Assembly (NCBI RefSeq): GCF_001426405.1
Contig: NZ_LMEP01000001.1
Coordinates: 435,241-499,240, forward strand
Direction of reading: 5' to 3'
Source: Streptomyces sp. Root1304
GTDB lineage: Bacteria; Actinomycetota; Actinomycetes; Streptomycetales; Streptomycetaceae
Length of the DNA: 64,000 nt
Made by a program: the position numbers and the translations under genes. Positions 53,706 to 62,835 of this stretch are shown here, piece after piece. The notes beneath the pieces were generated by a model. The model saw only the letters and a list, made by a program, of their open reading frames with translations, did not search any database and was not told the origin of the DNA. Position 1 is the stretch's first letter; each line of letters opens with the position of its first letter.

Positions 53706-56700
53706 CCGCGCGGCCTCGTCGAGGACGAGCGGAACCGCTTCGGGCGCGACGTCGAGAACGGCCGGCAGCACGACCGGCCGTTCGCCCAGCCGCAGCGCGA
53801 GCACGGCCCAGCGTCGGGCCCGTACGGGATCGGGCTCGGCGCGGGCCAGCAGCGCGTAGGCCTCGCCGCAGGGCGGACCGACGTGGTGCATGCCGTCGAG
53901 GAGGGCGGCGGCGTGGTCGTACCGGGCGGTCCGCAGCAGCTCGGTGACCACGGTGACGGACCACCGCCCCGGATAGCTGTGCGGAAACTCGCGGAACCGG
54001 GCCACTACCTCGTCGCAGGAGCCGGTGACGACGAGCGCGACGGGCGAGGTCCGCTGCCACGGGAACCGGGCGAAGCACGCGGCGCCCAGGGCGGCCGCGT
54101 TCTCCGGTGCCAGGGCGCACTCGGCGCGCAGCAGGGGCAGCGACGCGGGCCCGTCGAGTTCCCGCGCGCGGGCGGCGGCCAGGTAGTGCTCGGCGTCCTC
54201 GCGGCGCCCCCGCTCCCCACAGGCCAGCGCCATCCGCGCGTACACCTCCACGGCGTTCGGCGCCGCGGGCCGACCCGACATCAGTTTCTCCGCCCGCTCC
54301 CTGGCGCCGACGGCCGCGAAGGCCACGGCCGCCTCCTGGCCGAAGTTCTCGTGCGTGCCCGGATCCCCGACCAGCCGCAGGACGCGGTCGAACTCCCCCT
54401 CGGCCGCGTAGGCCTCGTAGAGCCGGCGGAACAGCTCCCGCCGCAGTGACCACGGCGCCGCCCGGATGAACGTCTCCGCCCACTCCCACCGCCCCGCCGC
54501 GAGCGCCACGAGGGCGGCGTCGCGCGGCTCGACACCCGGCTCGTTCTCCACGGCGCGGAGCAGATCCACCGCCTCCTCGCGCCGCCCGGCCTCCGCCAGG
54601 CCCCGGGCGAGCGCCACCAGGTCACCGGCCAGCGCCGCCCGCGCGGGGACGCGCACCCTCCTCTCCTCCGCCGCGAGCAGCCGCCGGGCCTCGGCGACGT
54701 GGCCCGCCCGGTACAGCTCCTCCGCGAACACGGCGAGGCCCTCCGTGTTCTCCCCCAACTCCCTCATCACCGCGCGGGCCCGGTCCACCGCTCCCTCCGC
54801 GAGCAGCCGGCGGAGAAGGGCTCCGAGCACCCGGAGGCCGTCGCCGCTCCGCCCGGACCTGCCCCGGGGCGCGTCCGGGCCCGCCACGAGCCGTGCGCAC
54901 AGCGGGGCGACGGCCTCCAGGTCCCCGCGTGCCAGCAGGGCCTCGGCAAGCGCGGGCCAGGTGTCGTCGGAGTACCGGCCGGGACCCCGTTCCGGAGCCA
55001 GGGCCAGGGCCCGCTCGACGGCACCGGCGCGCGCCAGCCCGCGGGCGACCCGCCCGCGCAGGGTCTCCCTGTTGTGGTCGTCCAGGGTCCCGGCGACCTC
55101 GAGGGCCTCGTCCCACCGGCCGTACTCCGCCAGCGCGGCGGCGTACGAGAAGGCCTCCTTCCCCGCACCGACGGCACGCGCCGCTTCGGTCTCCCCGGCG
55201 GCGAAGAGGGCGGCGATCACCTGCCCGCCGAACCGCGCGAACTGCCGGCGGTCCATCCGCGCCAGGCGCCTCGTCGCGAGGCGCAGCACTCCCTCCGCCG
55301 CGTCGCGGTGACCGGCCGCGCGCAGGGCGACCGAGGCCCTGAGCATCACCGCCACCCGTCCGCCCAGCTCCTCCTCACCCCCGAAGCACGCCTCGTTCAC
55401 CGCCTCGTCGATGCGACCGTCCCGAACCAGGGCGGCCACGACGGCGGACCGCAGGACCGGCCGCGTGGCCGGGTCCTGCTCCGACTCCACGAGGGCACCG
55501 GCCCTGCGGTACCGCCCCGCCGCGAGCAGGAGATCCGCGAGCATCCGCCGGGAACGGGGCGCCACACGGGAGTGGTGCGCCCTCACCAGCCGTTCCGCCC
55601 GCTCGGGCGCGCCGAGCCGCACGAGCAGCAGCGGGAGGGCGTCGCCCGCCGCGGGGGACGTGATGTCCGTGAAGCCCCTCGTCAGCGGCTCCGCCTCGTC
55701 TGCGAGTGCCTCGGCCCGCTCCCGCTCCCCCGCGTCGAGCAGTTTCTCCGCCACCACGCACAGTCCCTCGACGACACGGTCGCCCTCCAGGCTCCGGGCG
55801 AGCGCCACCGCGCGGTCCGGCCGCCCGACGGCCACCCAGCCCGCCAGCAGGGAGACCGGCACGCTCCCGCTGCCCCGGAGCAGCGCCGCCCGGGCCGTCG
55901 CGAGCCGCAGCGCGGCCACCACCGAGCCCTCGGCCTCCACCGCGCTCTCGACCACCACCGAGCCCTCGGCCTCCGCCCGGCCGAGGACCGCGTCCTCCGC
56001 CGCCCCGATCTCCGCCAGCGCCGCCGCGTCGCCCCCGGTCACGGCGAGGAGCCGGGCGTGGCGCCGCTCGTCCACCGCGCAGGCCACCAGCCGCTCCGCG
56101 TCCCCGGCCGCCCGCAGCATCGGGACGTACCCGTGCAGGAGGTAGTCCGGGGTGTCGTCCGGCCAGCCCCGCTCGCGCCGGCGGCCGGCCCAGTCGTGCA
56201 GCACCGCCCGCCACCGGTCGAGCTCCCGGTCCCCGAGCATCTCCCGGGCGCGGACGACCAGTTCCTCGTGCGCGAGCAGGTACGCCTCGCTCCGCCGCGC
56301 GAAGGTACGGCCCGGTCCCGTCCGCAGCACGTCCCGCACCCGGTACGGCACCGCGCCCGTGAGCTCCGCCAGGTCGTCCGCCGTCAGGCCGCCGCCCGCC
56401 GCCGTGACCAGGGCGAGCAGTTCGTACGGGAGGCCGCCCGCCTCCAGGAGGCGTTTCAGTTCGCGCTCGGCCTCGACGCGGATCGCCCGCGCGGACGGGG
56501 ACGGGGCGAGGGGCCGGACGACCGCGGGGTCCCGGAGCGGATGGTTCTCGGGGACGTCGGCCGGGAGCGGCGGGTTCGGGCGGCCCGAGACGATCACCCG
56601 GAGGCCGTACGGCAGCAGGCCTGCGATCGAGCGGGCGTCCGCCCCCGTGGTCACGCCCCGGTCCTCGTCCAGGCCGTCGACGAGGAGGACCAGGCGCTCG

Positions 56701-57194
56701 CCGCGCGCGGCGCACGCCTCGGCGGCCGAGGTGTACAGGCGCAGGAGGTGGGCCTCCCTCGTCGCCGCCGTGAGCAGGGCCGGCAGGCCCTCGCCGGCCA
56801 GTTCGGCGAGCTGTTCCAGGACCACGTCCGTGTAGGCGGCGACATCGTTCTGGGCGCCGAGGCGGGCGGTGACGAAGAAGGGGACGATCCGTACGCCCGG
56901 CGGCGGATCGAGGGCGAACCACGCCATCAGCGCGGTCTTCCCGGCCCAGGCCTCGGCGCGCCAATACGCGTACGCCGGGCCGGAGTCGGCTCGGCAGAAC
57001 TCCGCCAGCTCCACCAACTCGGCTTCCCTGCCGACGAGTTCGGGCGGGGCGATGCGGCGCACCTGCTCCCGGTAGGCCGAGCGGACGGCCGGCGGCGTCC
57101 CGTTCACGACGCGGTTGCCGTCGCCGATGACGACGACGCCCGGCCCGTTGTCGACCGTGATCGACGGCCGCGGCTCTCCCCCTGCCCGCTCCAT
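53682..57194 (-). CDS. Large STAND-type NTPase with TPR/ARM-like helical repeats
   Basis: A 1170-residue protein. A short N-terminal segment (ITVDNGPGVVVIGDGNRVVN, ~12-31) resembles the glycine/asparagine motif that starts many Streptomyces STAND proteins. The NTPase core follows (~45-340): ELVGREAEL, P-loop EAWAGKT (Lys86), Walker B RLVLLVDGLDED (~167-178) and sensor-like VIVSGRPNPPLP. From ~400 to the C-terminus are helix-turn-helix repeats of the form AAGETEAARAV / ARAGAVERALAL / LLARGDLEAVAPL. STAND proteins are switches in signalling, apoptosis-like and antiphage systems. No effector domain is recognisable, so the output is unknown. ATG 57194 is the start; divergent from the ester-cyclase-like gene by 46 bases. 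Confidence 0.85.
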   Translation of the reverse strand: MERAGGEPRPSITVDNGPGVVVIGDGNRVVNGTPPAVRSAYREQVRRIAPPELVGREAELVELAEFCRADSGPAYAYWRAEAWAGKTALMAWFALDPPPGVRIVPFFVTARLGAQNDVAAYTDVVLEQLAELAGEGLPALLTAATREAHLLRLYTSAAEACAARGERLVLLVDGLDEDRGVTTGADARSIAGLLPYGLRVIVSGRPNPPLPADVPENHPLRDPAVVRPLAPSPSARAIRVEAERELKRLLEAGGLPYELLALVTAAGGGLTADDLAELTGAVPYRVRDVLRTGPGRTFARRSEAYLLAHEELVVRAREMLGDRELDRWRAVLHDWAGRRRERGWPDDTPDYLLHGYVPMLRAAGDAERLVACAVDERRHARLLAVTGGDAAALAEIGAAEDAVLGRAEAEGSVVVESAVEAEGSVVAALRLATARAALLRGSGSVPVSLLAGWVAVGRPDRAVALARSLEGDRVVEGLCVVAEKLLDAGERERAEALADEAEPLTRGFTDITSPAAGDALPLLLVRLGAPERAERLVRAHHSRVAPRSRRMLADLLLAAGRYRRAGALVESEQDPATRPVLRSAVVAALVRDGRIDEAVNEACFGGEEELGGRVAVMLRASVALRAAGHRDAAEGVLRLATRRLARMDRRQFARFGGQVIAALFAAGETEAARAVGAGKEAFSYAAALAEYGRWDEALEVAGTLDDHNRETLRGRVARGLARAGAVERALALAPERGPGRYSDDTWPALAEALLARGDLEAVAPLCARLVAGPDAPRGRSGRSGDGLRVLGALLRRLLAEGAVDRARAVMRELGENTEGLAVFAEELYRAGHVAEARRLLAAEERRVRVPARAALAGDLVALARGLAEAGRREEAVDLLRAVENEPGVEPRDAALVALAAGRWEWAETFIRAAPWSLRRELFRRLYEAYAAEGEFDRVLRLVGDPGTHENFGQEAAVAFAAVGARERAEKLMSGRPAAPNAVEVYARMALACGERGRREDAEHYLAAARARELDGPASLPLLRAECALAPENAAALGAACFARFPWQRTSPVALVVTGSCDEVVARFREFPHSYPGRWSVTVVTELLRTARYDHAAALLDGMHHVGPPCGEAYALLARAEPDPVRARRWAVLALRLGERPVVLPAVLDVAPEAVPLVLDEAARLRRALQV

Positions 57195-57240
57195 GCACTC
57201 AACCTAGACTGGAAGGACCGCACCTGGGTCGGGAGGCGTC

Positions 57241-57939
57241 ATGACGTTCGTACAGATCATCGACTGCAGGACGAGCCGGATGGACGACCTGAACCGGCTC
57301 ATGGACCGGTGGGTCGAGCAGACCCGGGGCAAGCGGACCGCCACCCACAGCATCGTCGGCAAGGACCGTTCCGACGCCTCGCACCTCGTGGAGATCGTCG
57401 AGTTCCCCTCGTACGACGTGGCCATGCGGAATTCCCAGCTCCCCGAGACCGACCGGATCTTCCGGGAGATGGTCGCCCTCTGTGACGAGATGCCGACCTT
57501 CACGGACCTGGACGTGGTCCGGAACGAGGCCCTCTACAAGGCGGCCGCCCGCCGCCTCCTGGAGATGTTCGAGACCGAGCCGGAGCTCGCGCTGCTCGAC
57601 GAGGTGCTCGCCGAGGGCTACCACGACCACGACCCGACGAACGAGCAGGACGTCATCGGCATGGACGCCGTCCGGCGCGAGGTGGAAATGTGGCGGGGCG
57701 GCTTCGACTTCGCCTTCGCCGTCGACGACCAGATCGCGGAGGGCGACCGGGTGTGCACCCGCTGGACCTGGCGGGGCTCGCACACCGGCGACTTCATGGG
57801 GCTCCAGCCCACCGGCATGGAGGTGACGATGACCGGCACGGTCGTCCACCGCTTCCGGGAGGACGGGAAGATCGCGGAGGGCTGGTGGCAGTACGACCTG
57901 CTGGGGCTGATGGGGCAGCTGGGCGCGGTGGAGGGATAG
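57241..57939 (+). CDS. SnoaL-like ester-cyclase family protein with N-terminal monooxygenase-like domain
   Basis: A 232-residue two-domain protein. The first ~95 residues resemble a dimeric alpha/beta-barrel (FVQIIDCRTSRMDDLNRLMDRW, HLVEIVEFPSYDVAMRNS). Residues ~100-230 form a SnoaL-like/NTF2-fold domain with the ester-cyclase signature EVLAEGYHDHDP, HTGDFMGLQPTGMEVTMTGTVVHRFREDGKIAEGWWQYD. These proteins often act on polyketides or small hydroxylated substrates, but many have unknown roles. ATG 57241 start. No biosynthetic genes adjacent. The next genes downstream belong to a region of apparent decay and transfer. Confidence 0.85.
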   Translation: MTFVQIIDCRTSRMDDLNRLMDRWVEQTRGKRTATHSIVGKDRSDASHLVEIVEFPSYDVAMRNSQLPETDRIFREMVALCDEMPTFTDLDVVRNEALYKAAARRLLEMFETEPELALLDEVLAEGYHDHDPTNEQDVIGMDAVRREVEMWRGGFDFAFAVDDQIAEGDRVCTRWTWRGSHTGDFMGLQPTGMEVTMTGTVVHRFREDGKIAEGWWQYDLLGLMGQLGAVEG

Positions 57940-57978
57940 CGGCCTGCAAAGAGAGGCCGTTCAGGACCGGAATCGAAG

Positions 57979-58297
57979 TTGCTGGCGTACGTGGAAGTGG
58001 GGCAGACGCCCGACTTGTACGCGCACGCCCAACACCGAGCCGCTTCGAGCCTGGGGGGGACATTCCAGTTCATGGGCGCCTGTGGCCGCATCAACGAGTC
58101 CGACGTGCTGATCACCGTCCCTGGCGGGCTGAATCTGCTGGAGCTGAAGGGGCACTCCCGCCAGATCTTGAACCACAGCGGCACCTGCCATTCCCACGGT
58201 GGCCGGGTCAGCACCCTCCGCAATCCCTGCATCTGACCGATCTCAACGCCAAGGAACTGACGGGCGAGAGGGGCGGCCAGCCGCCCCTCCATCGTCT
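57979..58297 (+). pseudogene. NERD-domain protein fragment, frameshifted
   Basis: An N-terminal fragment in one frame (57979-58236) reads YVEVGQTPDLYAHAQHRAAS, GRINESDVLITVPGGLNLLE and LKGHSRQILNHSGT, matching the NERD nuclease-related domain that opens kinases and helicases of the PglW type. The frame stops at LRNPCI; in the next frame the sequence continues LHLTDLNAKELTGERGG, as expected for such proteins, so a one-base deletion near 58226-58230 broke the gene. No 5' start region or downstream kinase/helicase is recognisable. Homology to intact genes has not been tested. Confidence 0.6.
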
Positions 58298-58471
58298 TGT
58301 CAGCCGCGCACGGCCATCTGGCAGTGGCTGCCCACTTCTGGGCATCGACGCAGACACGAGCGTGCTCCTGCCGCTTGGAGTCACGGTCAAGCATCGCCGT
58401 TCCAGCGTCTGCGGCCTCGACGCAGTCGCCACCATCACCCGCGCGGTCGCGCCGCCAACGACCGATGCGGC

Positions 58472-59947
58472 TCAGGTCGCCACTCTGGGCACTCCGCCCT
58501 TGCGACCCACGCCGAAGGCGATCCGGTAGACATCCGGGAGGTCGATGCGGCGGTCGGCGCGGCGGCGCATCACGCCGAGCTCGATCAGTTCCTCGATCAG
58601 CTGGGCCGGGTTCTCTGGGTAGCGGGGGCCCGTACGCACCGGTGAGTCGCCCTCAGGGTTCCCCGGCACGTAACGCTCGGCCTCCTTGCGCAGGGCGTCC
58701 ACAAGGCGGTGCTCCTCCCACAGGGACTCGACCTTGTCCTGCTCGATGGGCACCTGGTGGCCGGCGAGCGGTTCGATGGCCAGGCTCACCCATGGCATGT
58801 CCTCGCTGACCTCGACGACTCGCGTCTCCGAGGCCTTCTGCACTCCGCGTCGGATCCCCTCGTGGTGCAGTGCGAACTCGTGACCCGCGTACTGCCCCTT
58901 GGTCTCCGACAGGGCTTTCTGCAGGGCGCTCAGAAAGCTGCGGGGACTGACCTGTTCGACGCCGTCCATGAGGTGATTGGGCAGCCACGTGAAAGTGTGG
59001 CCCTTGCGGAAGTTGGACCCCATGTAGGGTCCGGCGACCTGGGTGAACTGATCTGTCTGGAACTGCTCGTCACCGCTGAGCAGTGCGGGTGGAACATGAC
59101 GTCGACCGTCCGCCTCGCTCTGCCAGCCCCCCGTCAGTTGCCGGAAGCGCGCCGCTAGCACACTGTCGGCGTTGCCCATGGTGTGAAACAGCAGTCCGTA
59201 AAGGTTGGCTCGCGACCAAGTCAGGGCCGCGGCGTTGGAACTGAGCTTGGACGCGTCTGGGAAGTGGAGCAGGGCGCCGTCGTACATGTCAGGACGGATG
59301 AACACCTTGAACCGGATGGCGCGTGTACCCAGGCGCATGGCGAGCGCCAGTTCCAGGATGCCGCCCACGAGCTTGTCGGCCTGCGCCCGGACGCGGTGCA
59401 GGTGATCCAGAGCGTCGAACAGGACCAGGTGGGTAACGCCGTCTTCCTGGGCCTGGCGGTCGACGACCTGGATGGTGCGCTCGACCGCGCCCGGATTGTT
59501 GCGCACCCAGGCGGCCTTGTCCCGCCACTCGGTCAACTCGCGCAGCTCCGGTTGGCCGAACGCGGTCAGCAGCACGGCGTACCAGAGGTCGTAGGGAGGG
59601 ATGCCCTCCTCCATCAACTGTCGCAGGTTCCCCGTCCCAGGGTAGAGGTCCGGTTCCATGGAGGCTCCGTAGCCCCGATACACCTTCACCCTGCGCAGTC
59701 GCTCAATGCCGTACTCCTGGGCGGCGATCTCTCGCAGGGTCTCGTCGAGGAGCGAGCGGTACCAGAACGTCTTCCCGACGCCCCGGCCGCCGCGGACCAC
59801 CGTGCTGTCGACGTAGAGGGCCGCACGATGGCTGTCCGGGGTGAACAGGCTCTGCACGTTCGGCTCGGCGGTGTCGGCGTCCGTGGCCTCCGGGAGTGCG
59901 GCGGCCAGAAGCTCGCGATACTCCTGGACGCTCAGTGGGGTGGTCAT
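58472..59947 (-). CDS. P-loop ATPase, third gene of the HEPN/KGGVGR cassette
   Basis: A 491-residue P-loop protein. Walker A is GGRGVGKT (53-60) after SLFTPDSHRAALYVDSTVV, and the Walker B-like region is THLVLFDALDHLHRV (~172-186). A sensor-like FKVFIRPD follows (~213-220). The central region contains conserved-looking SKLSSNAAALTWSRANLYGLLF, and the C-terminal ~110 residues resemble a winged-helix end (IEELIELGVMRRRADRRIDLPDVYR). The overall style is that of a STAND-like or ORC-like ATPase of conflict systems; no nuclease or protease domain is evident. The ATG overlaps the upstream ATPase stop (TGATG), so it is translationally coupled. Codon use is less GC-biased than neighbouring core genes. 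Confidence 0.8.
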   Translation of the reverse strand: MTTPLSVQEYRELLAAALPEATDADTAEPNVQSLFTPDSHRAALYVDSTVVRGGRGVGKTFWYRSLLDETLREIAAQEYGIERLRRVKVYRGYGASMEPDLYPGTGNLRQLMEEGIPPYDLWYAVLLTAFGQPELRELTEWRDKAAWVRNNPGAVERTIQVVDRQAQEDGVTHLVLFDALDHLHRVRAQADKLVGGILELALAMRLGTRAIRFKVFIRPDMYDGALLHFPDASKLSSNAAALTWSRANLYGLLFHTMGNADSVLAARFRQLTGGWQSEADGRRHVPPALLSGDEQFQTDQFTQVAGPYMGSNFRKGHTFTWLPNHLMDGVEQVSPRSFLSALQKALSETKGQYAGHEFALHHEGIRRGVQKASETRVVEVSEDMPWVSLAIEPLAGHQVPIEQDKVESLWEEHRLVDALRKEAERYVPGNPEGDSPVRTGPRYPENPAQLIEELIELGVMRRRADRRIDLPDVYRIAFGVGRKGGVPRVAT

Positions 59948-61332
59948 CAGGGTCCCTTGCTGCTCTGCGGATCTGCGGTGATCAGGAGCGTAGCGGTGGG
60001 CAGGAAGTCCTGGTACGCCGCCTGCACGAAGGCCCGGTCCTGCCACCCCGGGACGGTGACCGCATCCAAGCCGACGAGTCCCGGCTCGAAGAGGATCGGG
60101 ACGGGGTGGTGGGGTGCCGATTCGTCTTCCAAGGAGGGAGAGAAGAGGTCGGGGTCGAGCTCGTTGGTCCCCGAAGCCGGGACATCGTCGTCATACAGCA
60201 GGGAGAAGCACTCCCACGCGTGCTCACGGAACGACCGCAGATACGCGTCCTGCGGCGAGTCGGGCACCATCGAGGCCACCATGCGCAGCTTCTCCCGGAT
60301 CGCCGGCGCCTGCCCGGAGGAGAGCCACGCCGCGAAGAGGTCCCCGTAGCCCTGCCAGGTCTGCGCGTTGTCCGTGCCGAAGAGCAGAGCCAGGTCACAC
60401 AGGCGGGAGATGGTGACGGCGGCAATGTCATGGATGCCGGCCCTGCTATCGAGGAGGACGATGTCGGGGCGACGGCCGCTGTCGCCGTTCCGAACCACCG
60501 CGTCCTCGCAGGCACGGACTGCCTGTTCCAGCCGATCGGAGAAGCCTGCGCCGGGCACGTCCGCGTACACACGGTTGAGCTTATCGACGTAGGCGTACGG
60601 AATGCCGGGCGTCCCTTGCCCGCGAGCGGGCGCCAGCCACAGCTCGCCCCGGCCGCCTCGAGGCATGTAGGCCGAGCGGACGACATGCTCGAGCCCCTCG
60701 TCATTGCCGATGGCCGCCTCGACGAGCTGGTCGATGATGCCGTGCGGGGGCAACTCCGCTCCGGCGGCAACGATCGGGCCGACACCCGGCGACTCCAGGT
60801 CCAGGTCGACGACGAGCACAATGTGCCCCTTGTCTGCGAGGTGGCGCGCGAGGACAGCAGTGGCCGTACTGCGACCGACACCGCCCTTGAAGCCGTAGAG
60901 CGCGGTGCGGTGGGTACGCGTCCCGTCAGCTTCTGCAGCGGGGGTGGACACATGTGCCCAGTCCTCGCCCACTACGGTGTTGTCAAGCACGCGGACCCGG
61001 CCGGCAGGCCGCTCCGGGTCGGCCACGGCGCGCTCCGAGTCAAGCAGCACCCCTGCCGAGAAGAGCCCGGACGCCCGCATCAGCGGTCGGTCCGCGGCGT
61101 ACGGTCCCAGGTCTCGGGCGACACGGGGCCCGTAGATCTCTTCCAGGTTCTCCAGAGCTGGCGGGACCTGCCGATTGCGGTCGTCAACGATGAGGGTGAA
61201 CCGTCCCTGCACGTCACGGACGGCCAGGACGTCCACCCCGACGGCCGCCAGCTCGTGGGCGAGAGCGAGGGCAAGCAAGCGCGCCTCGGCAAAGCGGACG
61301 GGTCCGCCAGCCGGTTCAGGGACGAGAGTCAC
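59947..61332 (-). CDS. KGGVGR-motif variant ParA/MinD-like ATPase
   Basis: A 461-residue ATPase. Residues ~1-130 form an N-terminal domain with LLALALAHELAAVGVDVLAV and GRFTLIVDDRN. The ParA-like core follows: deviant Walker A GFKGGVGRSTATAV (KGGVGR 149-154), VVDLDLESPG (~174-183, Walker A' Asp), IVLLDSRAGIHDIAA (Walker B). The Arg after KGGVG instead of Lys-Thr is the hallmark of a variant family seen in actinobacterial accessory loci. GTG 61332 overlaps the upstream stop by four bases, and its own stop overlaps the next ATG. The long N-terminal extension of the frame upstream of 61332 overlaps the HEPN-like gene and is not coding. Confidence 0.85.
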   Translation of the reverse strand: MTLVPEPAGGPVRFAEARLLALALAHELAAVGVDVLAVRDVQGRFTLIVDDRNRQVPPALENLEEIYGPRVARDLGPYAADRPLMRASGLFSAGVLLDSERAVADPERPAGRVRVLDNTVVGEDWAHVSTPAAEADGTRTHRTALYGFKGGVGRSTATAVLARHLADKGHIVLVVDLDLESPGVGPIVAAGAELPPHGIIDQLVEAAIGNDEGLEHVVRSAYMPRGGRGELWLAPARGQGTPGIPYAYVDKLNRVYADVPGAGFSDRLEQAVRACEDAVVRNGDSGRRPDIVLLDSRAGIHDIAAVTISRLCDLALLFGTDNAQTWQGYGDLFAAWLSSGQAPAIREKLRMVASMVPDSPQDAYLRSFREHAWECFSLLYDDDVPASGTNELDPDLFSPSLEDESAPHHPVPILFEPGLVGLDAVTVPGWQDRAFVQAAYQDFLPTATLLITADPQSSKGP

Positions 61333-61817
61333 GGCATCCTTCCGGTGATGAGTGCCTGTTCGTGTAGGGCCAGTATGTTCTCGGCCACCGTACGCCGCTG
61401 CCGGACATCCGCCTCGACGACGGCGCTGCCGTCGAGGTAGCGGTCGTGCACCGACCATGTCGCGAAGGCGCTGAGACCCGCGAGTGCGGCGGTCAGGCTG
61501 GCTGCCGACCGTCCGTGCGTGAGCAGGGACACGTCGGTCGTCAGCCCGGGGAGGTGGCCGTGTTCCTGAAAGGCGCCGGTCATCGGATTCATGGACCACG
61601 GCTTGGTCGCGGGCTTACCGTTGGGTTTCGGGCCCATGGTGGCAGTGGTGAAACGCAGCAGCAGGCTCTTCAGAGCGCATTCCACCGCGAAGCCGAAGTG
61701 ATGGTCGGCATTGGACAGCCTCGCGCCGTCGTGGAGAAGGACAGCATCCTTGTAGTGGCGAAGAGCTGCATGGGCGAAGTGGTGCTCTGCTGAATTCACC
61801 TGCACGGGAGAGATCAT
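61329..61817 (-). CDS. HEPN-like small protein, first gene of the cassette
   Basis: A 162-residue helical protein. Its N-terminal half (SAEHHFAHAALRHYKDAVLL, ARLSNADHHFGFAVECALKSLLLRF) matches the HEPN pattern, in which the second helix contains N-A-x-H-x-x-x-x-A-x-E-x-A-L-K. The RNase signature R-x4-6-H is not evident, so it may be a non-catalytic HEPN used for assembly or signalling, or a toxin of another type. ATG 61817 is preceded by a short promoter region. Its stop overlaps the start of the KGGVGR ATPase (GTGA), so the three genes are coupled. Confidence 0.7.
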   Translation of the reverse strand: MISPVQVNSAEHHFAHAALRHYKDAVLLHDGARLSNADHHFGFAVECALKSLLLRFTTATMGPKPNGKPATKPWSMNPMTGAFQEHGHLPGLTTDVSLLTHGRSAASLTAALAGLSAFATWSVHDRYLDGSAVVEADVRQRRTVAENILALHEQALITGRMP

Positions 61818-62774
61818 AGGCGGGGCGGTCCGGAACCGGTACGGCTCCGCCGCGCAAGGCTCTCCCTTCTCACCAACCCACCGACGCCCACAACAGGCCG
61901 ACCAACCCCCGCAGCGCCCACCCCGCGCCCTGCAAGCACTGCCGTACACGAAGAGATCCTGGTCAGCGACCCGAGCGGGCGGGAGCTTCAAAGCACAGCC
62001 ACCGCATCCTCGGGTGCCGCTTCGTTCACCAGCACCCCAGTCCACCCTCCCTTCCCCCGCCCACGACGCCCTGGAGTTGGTCGTGGCCGAGCTTCCCAGC
62101 AACGCCACCAGCCGGGCCCGATCTCGTGGAGGACGGACGCCTGCTGTTCGGGCCGCGCTGAAAGACTCAGGGCCTCGCTGCGGGCGCAGCTAAACGGCGT
62201 TTTAAGCAGTGGCACTTCATGAATCTGACGGCGTCGTGCACGGCTCCGCCGCCGTTAACCGTGCTGAACGGTCGCACAGAAAACGGCCGCACAGACCCGG
62301 ATCTGCTCACCGAAGAAGTCGAAGGGCCACCGAAAGCTGCTGCTTGCGAGGCGCAGTTGGGTGGGGACATACATCCACTGGCGACGCAGACGTGCTTCGT
62401 GGAACCGACAGAAGACGGCGGGCGTGCCAAGTGGAATGGATTCGGACCGGACCGCTTCCGTTCACACACTCTGACGCGCACCGCCGGGGAGGTTCTGCCC
62501 GACACCGATCCACCCGTGCTACTCACGTTGCGGGCACAGGCGAAACTGGCCGAGGCCCGGGAAGCGTATCTGGACCTGATTTTATCTGGCGGGAACAGCG
62601 ATCACTCGCCAGGGAGACGGCGACGTCCGGTGGAATCACTACCGCAGCGTCTCGCGGAGGCAGCTCTCGCGGCGCGCCTGCCAGACATCGAAGGGCGTGA
62701 GCACTGCTCTCAGAGCCTGTCCGCTTCGTGCTGCGCACTCATAGCTGACAACTCCACCCACGTAAGAAGAAAAA
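61818..62774. other. About 1 kb of non-coding, decayed DNA between the cassette and groEL1
   Basis: No frame in this region is convincing. Around 62052-62110 the + strand reads PAHDALELVVAELPSNATSR, which resembles the N-box region of GHKL/HATPase anti-sigma-like proteins (ELVVSELVTNAxRH), and 62111-62160 continues in another frame, suggesting a decayed gene. A frame at 62219-62854 lacks homology I can recognise and overlaps groEL1 in antisense. Confidence 0.45.
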
Positions 62775-62822
62775 GAGGAAGGCCCCGCTCACATGCTGCT
62801 GCGCGCGGGCAGGGCCTTCCTC
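62775..62822 (-). terminator. Rho-independent terminator downstream of groEL1
   Basis: An 11-bp stem (GAGGAAGGCCC / GGGCCTTCCTC) with a 26-base loop; on the minus strand it is followed by TTTTTCTTCTT. A typical intrinsic terminator 14 bases past the groEL1 stop. Confidence 0.85.
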
Positions 62823-62835
62823 CGACCGTGCGACC

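Noticed and set aside
58208..58470. A transposase-like reading on the minus strand over the NERD relic
   Set aside because: The frame lacks DDE or HTH motifs and no terminal inverted repeats were seen; the + strand NERD reading explains the sequence better.
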